A stretch of DNA of 7,069 nt. Source: Mycobacteriaceae bacterium. Lineage in GTDB: Bacteria; Actinomycetota; Actinomycetes; Mycobacteriales; Mycobacteriaceae. The notes below the pieces were generated by a model. It made no database searches. It had not been told where the DNA came from and worked only from the letters and a program-made list of their open reading frames with translations. Both the position numbers and the translations under genes were made by a program. The stretch covers positions 1-7,069 of the forward strand of contig JAFAWC010000379.1 in the NCBI GenBank assembly GCA_019242135.1. Direction: 5' to 3'. Below are positions 6,067 through 7,069 of the stretch, piece after piece. Every line of letters begins with the position of its first letter. Position 1 is the stretch's first letter.

Positions 6067-6471
6067 GTGGGCGTGGCCGGGCAGGTACCGATGGTCGACT
6101 ACTTGGTCCTCGATGACGGCGAGCCGCATCTTGTCGCTAACGAGTGCGCTCGCTGTAAAGCCCGGTTCTTCGACCGGCGGAACGCCTGCGCCAAGTGTTT
6201 CGCCACGGAGTTTTCTTCCGTCCCGATCGCGACGAAGGGCACGGTGCGGGCGTTCACGATCGTCGCCTTCGCCGCGCCAGGCGTGCCCACCCCGTTCGTG
6301 GCGGCGGTCATCGACTGTGACGGCACGCAGGTGCGCGCCAACCTGACCAACGTCGAGCCCGATCCCGGCCATGTCCGCACCGGGATGGATGTGCGACTGA
6401 CGACCTACCCGCTCGGGCAAGATTCCGAAGGCACGACAGCGGTCGGTTTCGCATTCGAGCCGGCGGTCTGA
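6067..6471 (+). CDS. Zn-ribbon/OB-fold protein (DUF35), partner of a thiolase
   Basis: The product, about 134 residues from GTG at 6067, is a DUF35 protein. An N-terminal rubredoxin-like Zn ribbon (CARC, then 11 residues, then CAKC) is followed by an OB-fold containing GTVRAFTIVAFAAPGVP and the strand around QVRANLTNVEP. In the thiolase family these proteins bind the thiolase or aldolase partner and help bind the acyl-CoA; ChsH2 with Ltp2 in steroid side-chain removal is the known example. The thiolase gene begins 52 bases downstream, fitting that role. The frame is open back to 5920, but the extra N-terminal residues are Arg-rich and unlike the family. GAGGAG at 6052-6057 fits GTG 6067 with 9-base spacing. 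Family members often begin with Met-Glu-Val-Gly-like residues, so CTG at 6061 is an alternative, as is GTG 6073. The family is clear; the pathway is unknown. Confidence 0.87.
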   Translation: MGVAGQVPMVDYLVLDDGEPHLVANECARCKARFFDRRNACAKCFATEFSSVPIATKGTVRAFTIVAFAAPGVPTPFVAAVIDCDGTQVRANLTNVEPDPGHVRTGMDVRLTTYPLGQDSEGTTAVGFAFEPAV

Positions 6472-6523
6472 TCGCACGGCAGACAGCTTCACCACCATCA
6501 CCTTGAGGTAAGGAGTACAGACG

Positions 6524-7069
6524 ATGAGTGCCAGCGACGACGTCTGGATCCTGGGCATCCGGATGACGAAATTCGGAAAGCACCCCGACCTCGACGCGGT
6601 CGACCTGGCCGCCGAGGCCGCCATGGGTGCACTCGATGACGCCGGGGTCACCATGGCTGACGTCGGGGTTCTCGCCGCCGGCAACTTGATGAACGCCTCG
6701 GCGGGCATCGGCCAGCAGTTGCAGAAGCAGATCGGTCAGACCGGCATTCCCGTTTACAACGTCGCCAACGCCTGCGCCACCGGCGCCACGGCGCTGCGCA
6801 CCGCCATCATGGCCGTCAAGGCCGGAGAAGCCGACTACGGCATGGCCGTCGGCGTCGAAAAGCTCGCCGGCGCGGGTCTTCTGGGCGCGGGCGGGAAGAA
6901 ACGCGGCGACTCGACGACATGGAGCCCGTCGGGCCGCTACGGCGCGGTTGCGCCGGTCGACGGGCGGATCGGCACCGAGACCATGCCGGGTGTGTTCGCC
7001 CAGATCGGCATCGAGTACGACCACAAGTACGGCGGTCTGAGCTTCGAGCTTTTCGCGAGGATCAGCGAA
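6524..7069 (+). CDS. SCP-x-like thiolase (acetyl-CoA acetyltransferase family), 3' end outside window
   Basis: The first 182 codons are visible and open to the right edge. The start is well supported: AAGGAG at 6510-6515 is 8 bases before the ATG. The sequence follows the thiolase N-terminal fold: an early strand VWILGIRMTKFGKHPDL, a helix with DLAAEAAMGALDDAGV, the strand VGVLAAGNL, then NACATGATAL with Cys84 in the position of the acyl-accepting nucleophile. A later VGVEKLAGAG segment matches the family's core. The GKHP-type N-terminus and the DUF35 neighbour place it with SCP-x-like/lipid-transfer thiolases rather than classical FadA. Such enzymes cleave or condense beta-ketoacyl-CoAs; some relatives act as aldolases on steroid side chains. 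With Cys84 in place, thiolase chemistry is plausible, but the catalytic His and second Cys lie beyond the window. No substrate can be named from this fragment. Confidence 0.9.
   Translation, partial: MSASDDVWILGIRMTKFGKHPDLDAVDLAAEAAMGALDDAGVTMADVGVLAAGNLMNASAGIGQQLQKQIGQTGIPVYNVANACATGATALRTAIMAVKAGEADYGMAVGVEKLAGAGLLGAGGKKRGDSTTWSPSGRYGAVAPVDGRIGTETMPGVFAQIGIEYDHKYGGLSFELFARISE

Overview
The window looks like chromosomal DNA of a high-GC actinobacterium, most likely a Mycobacterium or Mycolicibacterium. The grounds are very GC-rich third codon positions, GTG/ATGA-style starts, small secreted proteins of mycobacterial type, and a Zn-ribbon/OB-fold (DUF35) gene followed by an SCP-x-like thiolase, a pairing common in mycobacterial lipid and steroid catabolism. 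The genus is an inference from style and gene families, not a database match. I see no tRNA, rRNA, CRISPR array, insertion sequence or prophage.

Layout. (1) Bases 1-282, minus strand: the N-terminal part of a small exported protein that runs off the left edge. (2) Bases 283-627: a divergent intergenic region with several short palindromes and no credible gene. (3) Bases 628-4160, plus strand: a two-gene molybdenum hydroxylase module. The first gene is an FAD subunit, best read as starting at a non-canonical ATC codon. It overlaps by ATGA with a 905-residue protein that fuses the two-[2Fe-2S] subunit to the molybdopterin-binding subunit. (4) Bases 4222-5598, plus strand: a 75-residue NfeD-like OB-fold protein and a flotillin/SPFH protein, probably co-transcribed with the hydroxylase. 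(5) Bases 5666-5893, minus strand: a convergent gene for a tiny secreted protein whose leader can fold into a 10-bp stem reaching into its ribosome binding site. (6) Bases 6067-7069, plus strand: a DUF35 protein and the start of a thiolase, cut by the right edge.

How the genes may work together. The FAD and FeS/Mo proteins should form one enzyme that hydroxylates a carbon with water, passing electrons from Mo through two [2Fe-2S] clusters to FAD. The Mo subunit keeps the general catalytic residues (Gln342, Arg509, Glu860). By my alignment from memory it lacks the two purine-binding residues of true xanthine dehydrogenase, so the substrate is probably not xanthine. The NfeD-like/flotillin pair is a known partnership, but here both proteins appear to lack the usual membrane segments. 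The DUF35/thiolase pair probably acts on an acyl-CoA or a steroid/lipid side chain and is likely a separate transcription unit.

The most unusual points are the ATC start, the non-xanthine-type active site, the soluble-looking NfeD/flotillin pair beside a Mo hydroxylase, and the RBS-proximal hairpin of the small secreted protein gene.
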